From Janthinobacterium sp. 64 (GTDB lineage: Bacteria; Pseudomonadota; Gammaproteobacteria; Burkholderiales; Burkholderiaceae_D): a stretch of DNA of 64,000 bases. Under the pieces are notes generated by a model that saw nothing but the letters and a program-made list of their open reading frames with translations, ran no database searches and was not told where the DNA came from. A program made the position numbers and the translations under genes. Where the stretch lies: positions 1,364,001 through 1,428,000 of the forward strand of contig NZ_PHUG01000001.1 in the NCBI RefSeq assembly GCF_002813325.1. Reading direction: 5' to 3'. Below, piece after piece: positions 1-8,743 of this stretch (positions are counted from its first letter, which is position 1; each line of letters opens with the position of its first letter).

Positions 1-398
1 TCGGCCTGGCCGACCGCTATTGCGCGCGCGTCTCGGCGCGCAACTACCGCCGCTCCATCGTGCCCGACCAGGCGCTGCAGCACATCTTCCTCGACCAGAA
101 CCTGCCCATCGACCCGCTGCTGGGGGAACAGTTCGTCAAGCTGCTGGGCAAATATCCGCCCGGAACGTTGGTGCGCCTGCGCAGCGGCGAACTGGGCGTG
201 GTGACGCAGCGGGGCGCCGCCCACGTGCATCCGCTCAGCGACCCGCTGGGCGCGCCGCTGGCCGCCGCCCAGCTGGCGCAGATGACGCCGCGCGACACGA
301 CCGACAGCCAGTTCGCCATCGTTTCGTCGCTGCATGAAGATGACGCAGGCGTGCATTTCAGCATGCGCAATGTGTGGGGGGATGAGGCAAGGTTGTAG
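1..398 (+). CDS. HD-GYP domain protein, C-terminal end (partial)
   Basis: This is the last 131 codons or so of a protein that begins before the window; the frame is open from base 3 to a TAG at 396-398. The visible part reads ADRYCARVSARNYRRS and later YPPGTLVRLRSGELGVVT. That is the tail usually seen after the catalytic core of HD-GYP c-di-GMP phosphodiesterases in this bacterial group: a metal-region ADRYCA segment, then a small beta-rich end domain. The catalytic HD and GYP motifs are outside the window, so activity cannot be judged. It converges on the next gene with a 39 bp gap. Confidence 0.7.
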   Translation, partial: GLADRYCARVSARNYRRSIVPDQALQHIFLDQNLPIDPLLGEQFVKLLGKYPPGTLVRLRSGELGVVTQRGAAHVHPLSDPLGAPLAAAQLAQMTPRDTTDSQFAIVSSLHEDDAGVHFSMRNVWGDEARL

Positions 399-437
399 GC
401 TGCCTGGACAACGCCGGGCGCCAGACCAAATGTCAGC

Positions 438-896
438 TCACGGTTTCGGTGGGCGGATGCCTGTGTACTGTGCGTTGACCAGTAGCCATTGCTTGTCGAC
501 AAGCCGAGCCACATACCCGGCGCGCAGGGCGAAGGTACGGGCAGCCGCGTCCTGATTGACGCGGTAGGACAACCGTGCCGAGATGAGCGCCGTATCGCCA
601 AAAAGACGCACCACCGGCTCATCGACCTGGAGTTGAGGACTCGGCCGTTTCTGCTCTGGCGCATAGAAGGAGAGCATTTTTTCACGCCCGTCCACCTCGC
701 CGACCGGCGATATTTCCACATAATTCTCGGCCGTGGTGGCTTTCAAGGCAACTTGATCAAAATTATTCTGCGCCTGCGCATGGCGCTGCACCAAAGCCAG
801 CAGTTCGGCATCGGCGGGAGCCGCTTGCGCACCACCGATCGCGCCCAAGGTGCCAAGCAGGCAGGTAGAAAGAATATGTGAAAGGGTCAATTTCAT
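438..896 (-). CDS. secreted NTF2-like (DUF4440/SnoaL-type) protein
   Basis: 152 residues. The start chosen is the ATG at 894-896, which gives a clean signal peptide (MKLTLSHILSTCLLGTLGA, cleavage near AQA-AP). The longer open frame upstream would put an unlikely arginine-rich stretch before it. The mature part has the NTF2-like pattern of DUF4440 proteins: an N-terminal helix (ELLALVQRHAQAQNNFD), then YVEISPVGEVDGREKMLSFY and a final strand WLLVNAQYTGI. Such proteins are small cone-shaped ligand-binding or enzyme folds, and the ligand here is unknown. It stands alone, convergent with the HD-GYP tail. Confidence 0.65.
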   Translation of the reverse strand: MKLTLSHILSTCLLGTLGAIGGAQAAPADAELLALVQRHAQAQNNFDQVALKATTAENYVEISPVGEVDGREKMLSFYAPEQKRPSPQLQVDEPVVRLFGDTALISARLSYRVNQDAAARTFALRAGYVARLVDKQWLLVNAQYTGIRPPKP

Positions 897-1120
897 GCGT
901 ATTTCATCCGGGTCGAGGTCATGGAGAAGCATCCGTTGATGACTGCGGCAGCGCCAGTATCGAACACTCGCTTGCGGCCAACTCATCATGAGGAAGCCCA
1001 CTGTATGCTATCCGGTTGCCATTTTCTGGCACATGCCAGTGCGACAAACTGCTCAATTGGGGGATTGAAACGCCATTTCGCCACCTCGATTGCACGCTCG
1101 CCATTGCGGTATCGGGATGC

Positions 1121-2026
1121 TCACCGCGATGCTTTCAAATACGCCCGCAAGCCGTGCGTCAGCACAAACGGAAACACGCTCGCATGGTCCTCGTCCTCGA
1201 ACACGCGCAAGCGCGTTTTCAAATTCGGGAACTTGCGCGATGTCAGTTTTCCATCGAACTCGCGCAAATCGGCCAGCATGTCGGCCTCTTCTTCCGAGCG
1301 CGAACGCTTCTTGCCCGCCGCCAGTTTTTCCAGGCCGCCGATGCCGAAGAACACGGACGCGGGCAAGTCCTTGTGGCTGGCGGCATACGCCTGCTCGCGG
1401 TCGAACATGATGCCGGCGTCGTACCACAGCGACGGGCTGCCGAGGATGTAATGCTCGAAGGTGCGCGGTTCGGTGAGCAGAAATTGCAGGCCCAGCAGGC
1501 TGCCGTACGAGTGGCCGATAAACACCTTGCGCTGCATGTTGACGCGGTAATGTTGCGCGATGAAGGGAAACACCTCGCCCGAGATGAACTGGCCATACGC
1601 CTTCGCTTCACCGAACACCGGCTGGCGCCCCGGCATGTCCGAGCGGTAGTCGTGCTTGCGCGGCGTGGTGGGCGTGTAGTCGCGGCGGCGGCTGTACACC
1701 CCGCCATCGCCGTTGGCGTACGACAGGCCCACCACCACCACTTCTTCCATCCCAGCATGCTTGTTCAGGCGCTGCGCGATATTGCGCACGATGGCGAACG
1801 AGTAATTGGCATCGACGACGAACAGCACCGGATAGCGTTTATTGCCCTGACGGTAGGAATCGGGCAAGGCGACATACACCTGATAGTCGCGCTTCAGGGC
1901 TTGCGCGCGGATGTCGCGCACCTCCGTATTTTCCAGTTCGTAGCTGGCGGGCGCGGCAACTGCGCCGCTGGCCAGGCAGCAAAGGACGATGAGCAAACCG
2001 AAAGGTTTCAAGCTGGTTTCTTTCAT
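1121..2026 (-). CDS. secreted alpha/beta-hydrolase, putative esterase (IroE/Fes-like)
   Basis: 301 residues with a signal peptide (LLIVLCCLASGAVAAPAS). It belongs to the putative esterase family (COG2819), which includes the siderophore esterases IroE and Fes and many uncharacterised periplasmic hydrolases. The nucleophile elbow GHSYGS and a histidine in EDEDHASVFPF fit a Ser-His-acid triad. The ATG at 2024-2026 lies only 11 bp after the mshN stop on the same strand, so it is probably co-transcribed as the last gene of the pilus operon. The substrate is unknown; no siderophore genes are nearby, so an iron role is only one possibility. Confidence 0.7.
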   Translation of the reverse strand: MKETSLKPFGLLIVLCCLASGAVAAPASYELENTEVRDIRAQALKRDYQVYVALPDSYRQGNKRYPVLFVVDANYSFAIVRNIAQRLNKHAGMEEVVVVGLSYANGDGGVYSRRRDYTPTTPRKHDYRSDMPGRQPVFGEAKAYGQFISGEVFPFIAQHYRVNMQRKVFIGHSYGSLLGLQFLLTEPRTFEHYILGSPSLWYDAGIMFDREQAYAASHKDLPASVFFGIGGLEKLAAGKKRSRSEEEADMLADLREFDGKLTSRKFPNLKTRLRVFEDEDHASVFPFVLTHGLRAYLKASR

Positions 2027-2037
2027 TGAGATCAAAG

Positions 2038-3123
2038 TTACTTCGTCGCAGCCGCCGTCAGCTGCACCAGCTTGCGCTCGACAAACGCCTGCAGCTGCGG
2101 CGACAGGGTTTGCAAGCCCTTGGCCCGCTCGAACGCCTGGCGCGCCTGGGCCGGGTGGTTGTCGGCTTGCAATGCTATCCCCAGGCCCATCCACCAGACG
2201 CTGTTGTCGGGCGCTGTCTGCAGGGCCAGCTGATAGTGTTCGGCCGCTTCGCGGTAGCGCTGCTCGCGCTGCAGCACGCCGGCCAGGAAGGCGCGGTAGT
2301 CGCCGTTGTCGGCAGCATGCGGCAGGCTGCGCATGAGAGTATCGAGGGCCGCCGCACCGCCGTTGGCTTTGTCCAGCTGCAAGCGGGCCAGCATCATCGC
2401 CTGCGCCGGCTGTTTCGGGTCCAATGCCAGACTCAGCTGCAATTGGCGCGCCGCCTCGTCAGGGCGCTGCGCTTCGAGCAGCAGGCGCACCAGGGTTTCG
2501 CGCGCGCCCTGGTGGCGCGGGTCCAGCTGCAGGGTGTGCTGCAAGCCGGCCAGCGCTTCCGAGACGCGGCCATCCTGCAACTGGCCCAGCGCGCGCCGGT
2601 AGTCATTCTCCACGCGCTGCTGCGGCGTGACTTGTTTGCCGTCAAGGATACGTTCGCTGGCGGCGGGAACGGCCGTCTTTACGACGGGCGCCACGGCAGG
2701 CCTGGCGGGTTTTTCCGTGATGCGGCGCATTTCAGCAGCACGCAGCCTGGCTGGCGCGACCGTCTCCTCGGCCTGTAACACCGGCTCGGGTGCCACCGGC
2801 GCTGCAGCGACCGGCGCCGGCGCAGCGACTGGCACTGGCACTGGCACTGGTGCAGGCGCAGACACCGGCACGGGTAGCGGCGCCGCCACCGGCAGCGGCG
2901 TGTTGGCCACGCTGACCAGCACGGGCGGCACGGCCGGGCGCTTCAGGTAAACCCAGCCCAGGGCGATGGCGGCCGCCGTCAGGCCGGCCGCGCCGCCGAA
3001 GACCAGCGCGCGCGGCAGGCCCCGCTCGCGTTCGGGCACGGAGCGGATGCCGGCCGCGTCGCCGCGCCCATCGGGGGTGCCGCGCGCATCGAGGTCTTGC
3101 AACATCTTGTTAATCAGGCTCAT
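2038..3123 (-). CDS. mshN: MSHA biogenesis protein MshN (TPR protein)
   Basis: 361 residues. The start MSLINKMLQDLDAR is the usual MshN N-terminus. It is followed by a single membrane segment (ALVFGGAAGLTAAAIALGWV, about residues 39-58), a long proline/alanine/valine linker, and tetratricopeptide repeats through the C-terminal half (YRRALGQLQDGRVSEALAGL; YREAAEHYQLALQTAPDN). In other bacteria MshN is an inner-membrane protein with periplasmic TPRs needed for MSHA pilus assembly. It follows mshM with a 17 bp gap. Confidence 0.85.
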   Translation of the reverse strand: MSLINKMLQDLDARGTPDGRGDAAGIRSVPERERGLPRALVFGGAAGLTAAAIALGWVYLKRPAVPPVLVSVANTPLPVAAPLPVPVSAPAPVPVPVPVAAPAPVAAAPVAPEPVLQAEETVAPARLRAAEMRRITEKPARPAVAPVVKTAVPAASERILDGKQVTPQQRVENDYRRALGQLQDGRVSEALAGLQHTLQLDPRHQGARETLVRLLLEAQRPDEAARQLQLSLALDPKQPAQAMMLARLQLDKANGGAAALDTLMRSLPHAADNGDYRAFLAGVLQREQRYREAAEHYQLALQTAPDNSVWWMGLGIALQADNHPAQARQAFERAKGLQTLSPQLQAFVERKLVQLTAAATK

Positions 3124-3140
3124 CTACAGGCTCATCTTCG

Positions 3141-4046
3141 TCATCGGTTCAATAAGGTCCAGCTCACGCCGCAGGCGGCGGCCAGCACGCCGGTGCCGGC
3201 CAGCCACGGCCATGGCCGCTGCCAGAAGCGGCGCGGCTTGCTGGCCAGGGTATCGCTGGCGGCCAGCGCCACGTGGCGGCCGCTGACCTGCTGCCGGCCT
3301 TCGCCGTACGCCACCATCAGCGCCTTGTGCGCCATGATGTTGATCAGGCGCGGGATACCGCCGGAAGCCTTGTACAGCTTGCTCACGCCGCCACGGCTGA
3401 ACAGGCGCGCGCCATCGAAACCGGCCACGCGCAGGCGGTGCGCCACATAAAAATCCACGTCGTCGCGCGACAAGGGGCCCAGGTGATAGTGAAAGGTGAT
3501 GCGCTGCGTCAGCTGGCGGATCTCCGGCAGGGCCAGCTTGACGTCCAGCTCGGGCTGGCCAAACAACACGATTTGCAACAGCTTGCGCTTTTCCGTTTCC
3601 AGGTTCGTCAGCAGGCGCAAGGCTTCCAGGCTGTCGATGGGAATCGCCTGCGCTTCATCCAGGCACAGTAGCACGCGCCTGCCCTGCGCCGCCAGGTTGA
3701 GCAGGCGCAAGTTGAGCGACTTGAGCAGCTGATGCTGATCAGCATCTTTCTCCAGCAGTACATCGAGATCGTCCGCCAGCGCCAGGATCAGCGAACGGGG
3801 CGGCAAGTTCGGATTCGGGATATAGGCCGTGACGAAATCCGGCCCCAGCGATTGCATGAACTTGCGGCACAAAAAGGTTTTGCCGGTGCCCACTTCGCCA
3901 GTGATCTTGATGAAGCCCTCGCCATTGCGCGCCGCCACCAGCAAGGTGTTGAGCGCCTTTTGCGACTGCGGGCCGTTGAAGAAGAAACTGGTATCGGGCG
4001 TGAGGCCGAACGGCGCCTCGCGCAAGCCGAAATGGGCCTGGTACAT
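3141..4046 (-). CDS. mshM: MSHA biogenesis ATPase MshM (ExeA-like AAA)
   Basis: 301 residues. The N-terminus MYQAHFGLREAPFGLTPDT is characteristic of ExeA/MshM ATPases. Walker A is GEVGTGKTF (about residues 50-58) and Walker B is VLLCLDEAQAI (about 129-139). A hydrophobic segment near the C-terminus (WLAGTGVLAAACGVSWTLL) probably anchors it in the inner membrane. Related ExeA helps the secretin cross the peptidoglycan, so MshM probably assists MshL, whose gene abuts it (mshL stop at 4047, mshM start at 4046). Confidence 0.85.
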   Translation of the reverse strand: MYQAHFGLREAPFGLTPDTSFFFNGPQSQKALNTLLVAARNGEGFIKITGEVGTGKTFLCRKFMQSLGPDFVTAYIPNPNLPPRSLILALADDLDVLLEKDADQHQLLKSLNLRLLNLAAQGRRVLLCLDEAQAIPIDSLEALRLLTNLETEKRKLLQIVLFGQPELDVKLALPEIRQLTQRITFHYHLGPLSRDDVDFYVAHRLRVAGFDGARLFSRGGVSKLYKASGGIPRLINIMAHKALMVAYGEGRQQVSGRHVALAASDTLASKPRRFWQRPWPWLAGTGVLAAACGVSWTLLNR

Positions 4047-5855
4047 TTAGCGCCGCTCCGATGGGCGGCGTGGGTCGAGCGCCTCGATGCGCTTGCCCGA
4101 ATCGAGCAAGTCCTCGTTCCAGCTGCTGGCGCCCTCGACGATGGTGGGCTTGATCAGCACCACCAGTTCGCGCTTCTGTATCACCTGTCCCGTGTTGCGG
4201 AACAGCGCTCCGAGCACGGGAATGTCGCCCGCACCCGGTACTTGCGAGCGGTCCGAGGTGGTGGCCTGGCGCATCAGGCCGCCGATGGCGACGATACGTC
4301 CATCCTGGCTGCGCACCATGCTGTCCATCTCGGACGTGCTGGAGGCGGCCAGCGGCAATTTCAGCGAACCGGCGCTGCCCAGGTCGATTTGCTTGCTGAC
4401 GGTGGTGACCTGGCTGACGGACGGATGCACGTGCAGGATGATATTGCCCTGCTCGTCGATCTGCGGCGTCACGTCCAGCACCACCCCGGAAAAGAAGGGC
4501 TGCAGGGTGACGTTCGGGCTGGAGGTGGTGCCGCCCGCCGTGCCGGTCGACGTCACGGTGGTGCTCACGCCGGTGACGAAGAATTCGTCCGTGCCGATCT
4601 TCAGCACGGCCTTCTGGTTGTTCATGGTGGCGATGCGCGGACTCGACAGCACGTGCACGGCGCCTTGCGATTCCAGGAAGGTAATCATGGCGGCAAAGTT
4701 GGCGGTCTGGAAAGCCAGGCCAAACATCGAGCCGGCCGCCGTGGCCGCCGAACTCAGGCCAAAACCGCTGCTGGCCGTCAGGCCGCTGCCATTCGTCATG
4801 TTCGGCGGCTGGCCGCCGTTGAACGGCAGCGGCGCCAGGGTGCCGCCCGGCTGGATGAAACCCGTCGAGATGCGGTTCGTGTGGCCGCTCTTGATGGAGG
4901 CAAACGAGGCCCAGTTGATGCCGGTCTGGAAATTATCGTTCAGTTCCACTTCGAGAATCTTGGCTTCCAGGATCACCTGGCGGTCCACCGACAGCTGCGT
5001 CGCCTTCAGGTACAGGTCGACGGCGCGCAATTCGTCGGGCATGCCGCGCACCACGACGACGCCCGACTGCGGGCTGATCACGACCTTGCGGCCATCGGCC
5101 GTACCGCCGATGATGGCGCCCAGCGATTCTTTCAATTCCGCCCAGAAATTGCTGTCGGACGTGGTGCTCAGATTGGAACTATCGAGCGCCACCTGGCTAC
5201 CGGGCTGGCCTGGCTGGCCTGGCTGCTGCGGCTGGTTCTGCGAGCTGGACTGCCCCGACTGGTTATTGCTGGGACCGGCATTACCCACCGATGTCGATGA
5301 CACGCGCAAATTCGACGTCCCCTTGCGGTTGCCCGTCAGGTAATTGACCTGGAACATGCGGGTTTGCATGGTGAGGGGCCGAATCGCAATGCGCGTGCCA
5401 TCGACCTTGTAATCATAGCCGTACATCTCGCGCACGGCGTCGAGCGCCTCGAACAGCGTCACATCTTTGAGGTTGGCGGAAATATTGCCCTGCACATCAG
5501 GATGCACGAGCATGTTGTAGCGTGTGCCGTTGACCAGCGAGTGAAAGAACTGGCGCGCCGGAACGTTGTTGAACGCAACATTGAAACGCTCGTCGAGCAC
5601 GCCGCGCGCCTTGGGCAACTGCGCTGCCAGCGCGGACGCCGGCGGCAGCAGCGCGTCTTCCACCGCTGACGACTGCGCCGCCGGGCTGGTGGTGGCCACT
5701 GCGCCTGCCACCTGCTCCTTGATCGCATTGTAGGTGTCGCGCTTCACAGGCGCGACGTTGCAGGCGCACAAACCCGCAGCAAGACCCAGGACGCTTGCCC
5801 GCTTGCTTATTTCAAATATCTTCCGCATTCCCGCCTTGTGTTTATTGGGTGACAT
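4047..5855 (-). CDS. mshL: MSHA secretin MshL (outer-membrane lipoprotein)
   Basis: 602 residues. The ATG at 5853-5855 was chosen because GAAGGAAAC sits about 10 bases upstream; a second ATG at 5828 (MRKIFEISK) with AAGGCGGGA is possible. The N-terminus has a lipoprotein-like signal (VLGLAAGLCAC). An STN/secretin short domain follows (FNVAFNNVPARQFFHSLV), then N-domains with a Q/P/G/S-rich insert, and the C-terminal secretin barrel (RIVAIGGLMRQATTSDRSQV; VPVLGALFRN-type end). It forms the outer-membrane pore for the pilus. Its start overlaps the mshK stop by 14 bp, which suggests coupling. Confidence 0.9.
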   Translation of the reverse strand: MSPNKHKAGMRKIFEISKRASVLGLAAGLCACNVAPVKRDTYNAIKEQVAGAVATTSPAAQSSAVEDALLPPASALAAQLPKARGVLDERFNVAFNNVPARQFFHSLVNGTRYNMLVHPDVQGNISANLKDVTLFEALDAVREMYGYDYKVDGTRIAIRPLTMQTRMFQVNYLTGNRKGTSNLRVSSTSVGNAGPSNNQSGQSSSQNQPQQPGQPGQPGSQVALDSSNLSTTSDSNFWAELKESLGAIIGGTADGRKVVISPQSGVVVVRGMPDELRAVDLYLKATQLSVDRQVILEAKILEVELNDNFQTGINWASFASIKSGHTNRISTGFIQPGGTLAPLPFNGGQPPNMTNGSGLTASSGFGLSSAATAAGSMFGLAFQTANFAAMITFLESQGAVHVLSSPRIATMNNQKAVLKIGTDEFFVTGVSTTVTSTGTAGGTTSSPNVTLQPFFSGVVLDVTPQIDEQGNIILHVHPSVSQVTTVSKQIDLGSAGSLKLPLAASSTSEMDSMVRSQDGRIVAIGGLMRQATTSDRSQVPGAGDIPVLGALFRNTGQVIQKRELVVLIKPTIVEGASSWNEDLLDSGKRIEALDPRRPSERR

Positions 5856-6225
5856 GAACCTGTTTCCTTCGTACATGCATTGCATCATTTGCGTCGACCG
5901 TCTGCGGATACAGCCGCAGCGTTTCCAGACTCTTGTCGCGCCGCAGCACCACGCTCGCTTCGCCTATGCTGACGACGACTGCGCCGCCCACCTTGTCACC
6001 GGCGCGCACGCTGCGGCCATCGATCACGGCCAGGCGCCGTCCGCCAGGCTGATTGGAAATGAGCACCGATTGCAGCTGCGGCCGCGCCGCACCGGCAGAG
6101 GCTGCACTACCCTGGACAGGCGCCGCATCGGGCGGCCGCGTGGGATCGACCAGCGCCTGGGCAAACACCCCCGGCGCCAGGGCCAGCAACGCGCCCGCAA
6201 GGAGCAAGCAACGACGGGCGCGCAT
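5842..6225 (-). CDS. mshK: MSHA biogenesis protein MshK (PilP-like)
   Basis: 127 residues from the ATG at 6223-6225, which overlaps the mshJ stop as TGATG. A start 15 bases earlier is also possible. It has an N-terminal signal-type helix (CLLLAGALLALAPGVFAQ), a short linker VDPTRPPDAAP, and a compact beta domain (VLISNQPGGRRLAVIDGRSV; GEASVVLRRDKSLETLRLYP). This is the MshK/PilP/GspC-like layout that links the inner-membrane platform to the secretin. Its place between mshJ and mshL supports the call. Confidence 0.8.
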   Translation of the reverse strand: MRARRCLLLAGALLALAPGVFAQALVDPTRPPDAAPVQGSAASAGAARPQLQSVLISNQPGGRRLAVIDGRSVRAGDKVGGAVVVSIGEASVVLRRDKSLETLRLYPQTVDANDAMHVRRKQVHVTQ

Positions 6226-6947
6226 CACAGCGCGATCCATTTCTCGTCCAGGCTGAGCGTGTACAAGGTCAGGCTCAGCGTGGCATGCGGGTACTGCTCG
6301 ACTTGCATATTGAGCTTGCCCCAGAACACATGGGACGGCATGGCTTCCACGGCATCCATATAATTCACCATATCCAGATAACTCCCACGCAATACGATTT
6401 CCACACCATGACGGTATAGCACGGCCGGCGCCTGCGCCGGCTCGGCGTCCGCTGGCGACTGCCCTGCAGGCGCGGCGGCAGATGCGGACGCCGCCGCCTT
6501 GCTGGCGACATGGCCGCCCTGCCCCATGGCGCCGGATGGCAGGGTGGCCAGCGACACCAGGCGCAAGCTGGCCTGCTGTTTCAGCAATTGCTGCAGCATC
6601 GGTACGATGCGCTCGGGTGCCACCAGGCCATTTTGCGTCGATTGCAGGGCCTGGCGCATCTGCTGGACTTCTTGCCTGATCCGTTCGAGCCGGACGCGGT
6701 CCTGCAAGTTGGGGTCGGCCGCATGCGCGGCCATCCTTTGCGCCATCTCGGCATCGATGGCCGCGACGGCCTGCTGCCGCTGGGCAATCGTGTCGGCCAG
6801 CGCCTTGCGCTTGTCCAACTGCGGATTGACGAACAAATACACCACCATGAAAATCAGCAGCGCGGCACTGGCGCCAAAGACCATGAGCCGTTCCCGCACG
6901 CTGAGCGCATCAAATTTCAGCGCAAATTGTTGCCATTGCTGTTTCAT
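6225..6947 (-). CDS. mshJ: MSHA biogenesis protein MshJ (PilO-like)
   Basis: 240 residues. It has a short cytoplasmic start (MKQQWQQFALKFDALSVRER), one membrane helix (LMVFGASAALLIFMVVYLFV, about residues 21-40), a coiled-coil region (QRQQAVAAIDAEMAQRM; RLERIRQEVQQMRQAL) and a periplasmic ferredoxin-like C-terminal domain. That is the plan of PilO/GspM-like MshJ proteins, which form the inner-membrane alignment complex. The ATG at 6945-6947 overlaps the previous gene's stop as ATGA. Confidence 0.8.
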   Translation of the reverse strand: MKQQWQQFALKFDALSVRERLMVFGASAALLIFMVVYLFVNPQLDKRKALADTIAQRQQAVAAIDAEMAQRMAAHAADPNLQDRVRLERIRQEVQQMRQALQSTQNGLVAPERIVPMLQQLLKQQASLRLVSLATLPSGAMGQGGHVASKAAASASAAAPAGQSPADAEPAQAPAVLYRHGVEIVLRGSYLDMVNYMDAVEAMPSHVFWGKLNMQVEQYPHATLSLTLYTLSLDEKWIAL

Positions 6948-7624
6948 TGTTTGACCGCCCCTGCGCCGCTGGCGGGTGCCGCCGACGATTGCAAACTGAA
7001 TTCGATAAAGCGCGGCGCCGATGCTGCACCCGGCAATGCCGGCGCTGGCACGGCGGCCTGGGCAGGAAGCTGCGCGGTCGCCATGTCCAGGCGCGCGAAC
7101 GATTTGCCCTGCAATGCCGATTCCCTGGACAAGGCGCTGATGTACTGGGGCAGCAAGTCTGCTTGCACGACGCGCCCCTGCAAGCCGATCTCGATTTCCT
7201 TGCCGGCGCCGGCGATGCTCGCGCCCGTCAGCCACAAGCCATTGACCCTGGCGCGCGCGAAGGCGCGGAAATAATCGGCATAACCGTGTGTATTGCCCAG
7301 TGCGCCGCCCTGCAGAATTTGTCCGGCTTCCAGCAAGGCGCTGCGGTCAGCCTCTGCCTGGCCCAGCGCGCCCGCGATCAGCGGGTCCTTGCCGGGCACG
7401 GGAAAGCGCGCGAACACATCCGCGCGCCGCGCCTCGCGTGCATCGAGCACGACCTTGGCGTCGGCCGCCGTCCGCTCCAGCGCGGCCACCTGGCGCGCGC
7501 CGAACCAGACCACCGCGGCACTGGCGGCAAGGACCAGCCCCAGGCCCTGCAGCAAGCCCCGCGCCGACAGCGCCTGCTTGCGTTGTTCAAACGCCGGGTT
7601 GAACAGATTGATTTGCTGGCTCAC
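6944..7624 (-). CDS. PilN-like pilus assembly protein (MshI2)
   Basis: 226 residues. It opens MSQQINLFNPAF, the conserved PilN/MshI2 peptide that contacts the PilM-like cytoplasmic partner. One membrane helix follows (GLLQGLGLVLAASAAVVWFG), then a coiled coil and a periplasmic domain (GLWLTGASIAGAGKEIEIGL). It is the inner-membrane partner of MshI and MshJ. It overlaps mshI by 4 bp and mshJ by 4 bp, so the three are translated as a coupled set. Confidence 0.8.
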   Translation of the reverse strand: MSQQINLFNPAFEQRKQALSARGLLQGLGLVLAASAAVVWFGARQVAALERTAADAKVVLDAREARRADVFARFPVPGKDPLIAGALGQAEADRSALLEAGQILQGGALGNTHGYADYFRAFARARVNGLWLTGASIAGAGKEIEIGLQGRVVQADLLPQYISALSRESALQGKSFARLDMATAQLPAQAAVPAPALPGAASAPRFIEFSLQSSAAPASGAGAVKQ

Positions 7625-8565
7625 GCTGGGATCTCCTCCTGCCGCAGGGCAGCACCCAGGGCCAGGAAAAAGCGCGTCTGGCCGACAGCACTCAACAGGT
7701 CAGGCACCCTGGAAAAATCAAACAGGGCCGTCAGATCCAGCGCCTCGACCGGCATGTACAAATTGTCCGCCAGGTAAGCATGCAGGCCGTCGCTGCCGGT
7801 CGGCGCCAGGACCAGCCTGGCAACGGAAATAAAATGGAATTGACGGTCGAAATGGTCAAACGAACGCTGCAATTCCAGCGTGATCTTGTCGTAATACTGC
7901 TGCCGCTGCTCGTCGCTGGTATCGGCCAGCTGCGCCACGGTCACGTCGATGCGGCGCGCCAGGTACAGTTCGCCATCGAACGTCACGGTCAACAGCCCCC
8001 CTTCGCCATCGAAAGACAGCATGGCCAGGCCGCGGCCCGGCGTTTCCATCAAGCCCGCGATATTTCGCTGGGCCATTTCCGGGATATCGATGACCGACAG
8101 GCCGATCTTGCATTCGCCATACAGCGCCTGGCGCTGGAGCACGGCATTGTTGCGCGCCGCGACGGCGAACAGCGATTGCGCGCGTCCCGGCCCGTTCTTG
8201 TCGGCTGGAATATCGATGACATCGACGGTGGCGTCGGCCGCCGGAAAGTCGAGCATGTCCTTCAGGCGCCAGCGCACGGCGGTCTTGAGCTCTTCCGGCG
8301 GCACGTTCGGCGCGTCGAGCGTGAGTATCTGATACTCGCCCGCGCCGAGCAAAGTGGTGTTGCGATACGACTGGGCATGCAGATCGCGATGCATTTTTTC
8401 CAGGGTCGCCGCCGCCAGCGGCTTGCGTCCGGGATACATGACCGCCGCCTGCACCAGCGGCTTGTCGTCCGCGCGCCGCTTGACCACGGCAGCACACACA
8501 CCTTCCGCTGAGAATGAGGTCGCCAGCCAACCCTCGTGTTTTTTTGCTTTTGCGAATAAACCCAT
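7621..8565 (-). CDS. mshI: MSHA biogenesis protein MshI (PilM-like)
   Basis: 314 residues from the ATG at 8563-8565 (MGLFAKAKK). It has an actin-like ASKHA fold of the PilM type without signal or membrane segments, so it should sit on the cytoplasmic face and bind the N-terminus of the PilN-like protein encoded next. Visible motifs are GEYQILTLDAPNVPPEELKT and LAMLSFDGEGGLLTVTFDGE. It is the first gene of the second half of the locus, after a 178 bp AT-richer gap that probably holds its own promoter. Confidence 0.8.
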   Translation of the reverse strand: MGLFAKAKKHEGWLATSFSAEGVCAAVVKRRADDKPLVQAAVMYPGRKPLAAATLEKMHRDLHAQSYRNTTLLGAGEYQILTLDAPNVPPEELKTAVRWRLKDMLDFPAADATVDVIDIPADKNGPGRAQSLFAVAARNNAVLQRQALYGECKIGLSVIDIPEMAQRNIAGLMETPGRGLAMLSFDGEGGLLTVTFDGELYLARRIDVTVAQLADTSDEQRQQYYDKITLELQRSFDHFDRQFHFISVARLVLAPTGSDGLHAYLADNLYMPVEALDLTALFDFSRVPDLLSAVGQTRFFLALGAALRQEEIPA

Positions 8566-8743
8566 GCCACCGATCCAGAGAATGAAATGCGACGACAGCG
8601 GTGCCGTCCGAATGATGCATTGAATCAATTTTAATTCATAGCAGGTATGAACAGGCTAAAAAAGAAACAATTGACAACATATTTTCAGGAAAACACCACG
8701 ATTGTCACGACGCGCCGGAAAATCGCCGCCCCTTCACGCCCCT
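8566..8743 (-). promoter_or_regulatory. intergenic region with likely internal promoter upstream of mshI
   Basis: This 178 bp gap between mshQ and mshI is the largest break in the pilus locus. Its mshI-proximal part, on the minus strand, is AT-rich (TTGTCAATTGTTTC, TATGAATTAAAATTGAT), in contrast to the GC-rich surroundings. I cannot fix a -35/-10 pair with confidence. No hairpin with a T-tract is visible, so read-through from mshQ is also possible. Confidence 0.35.
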
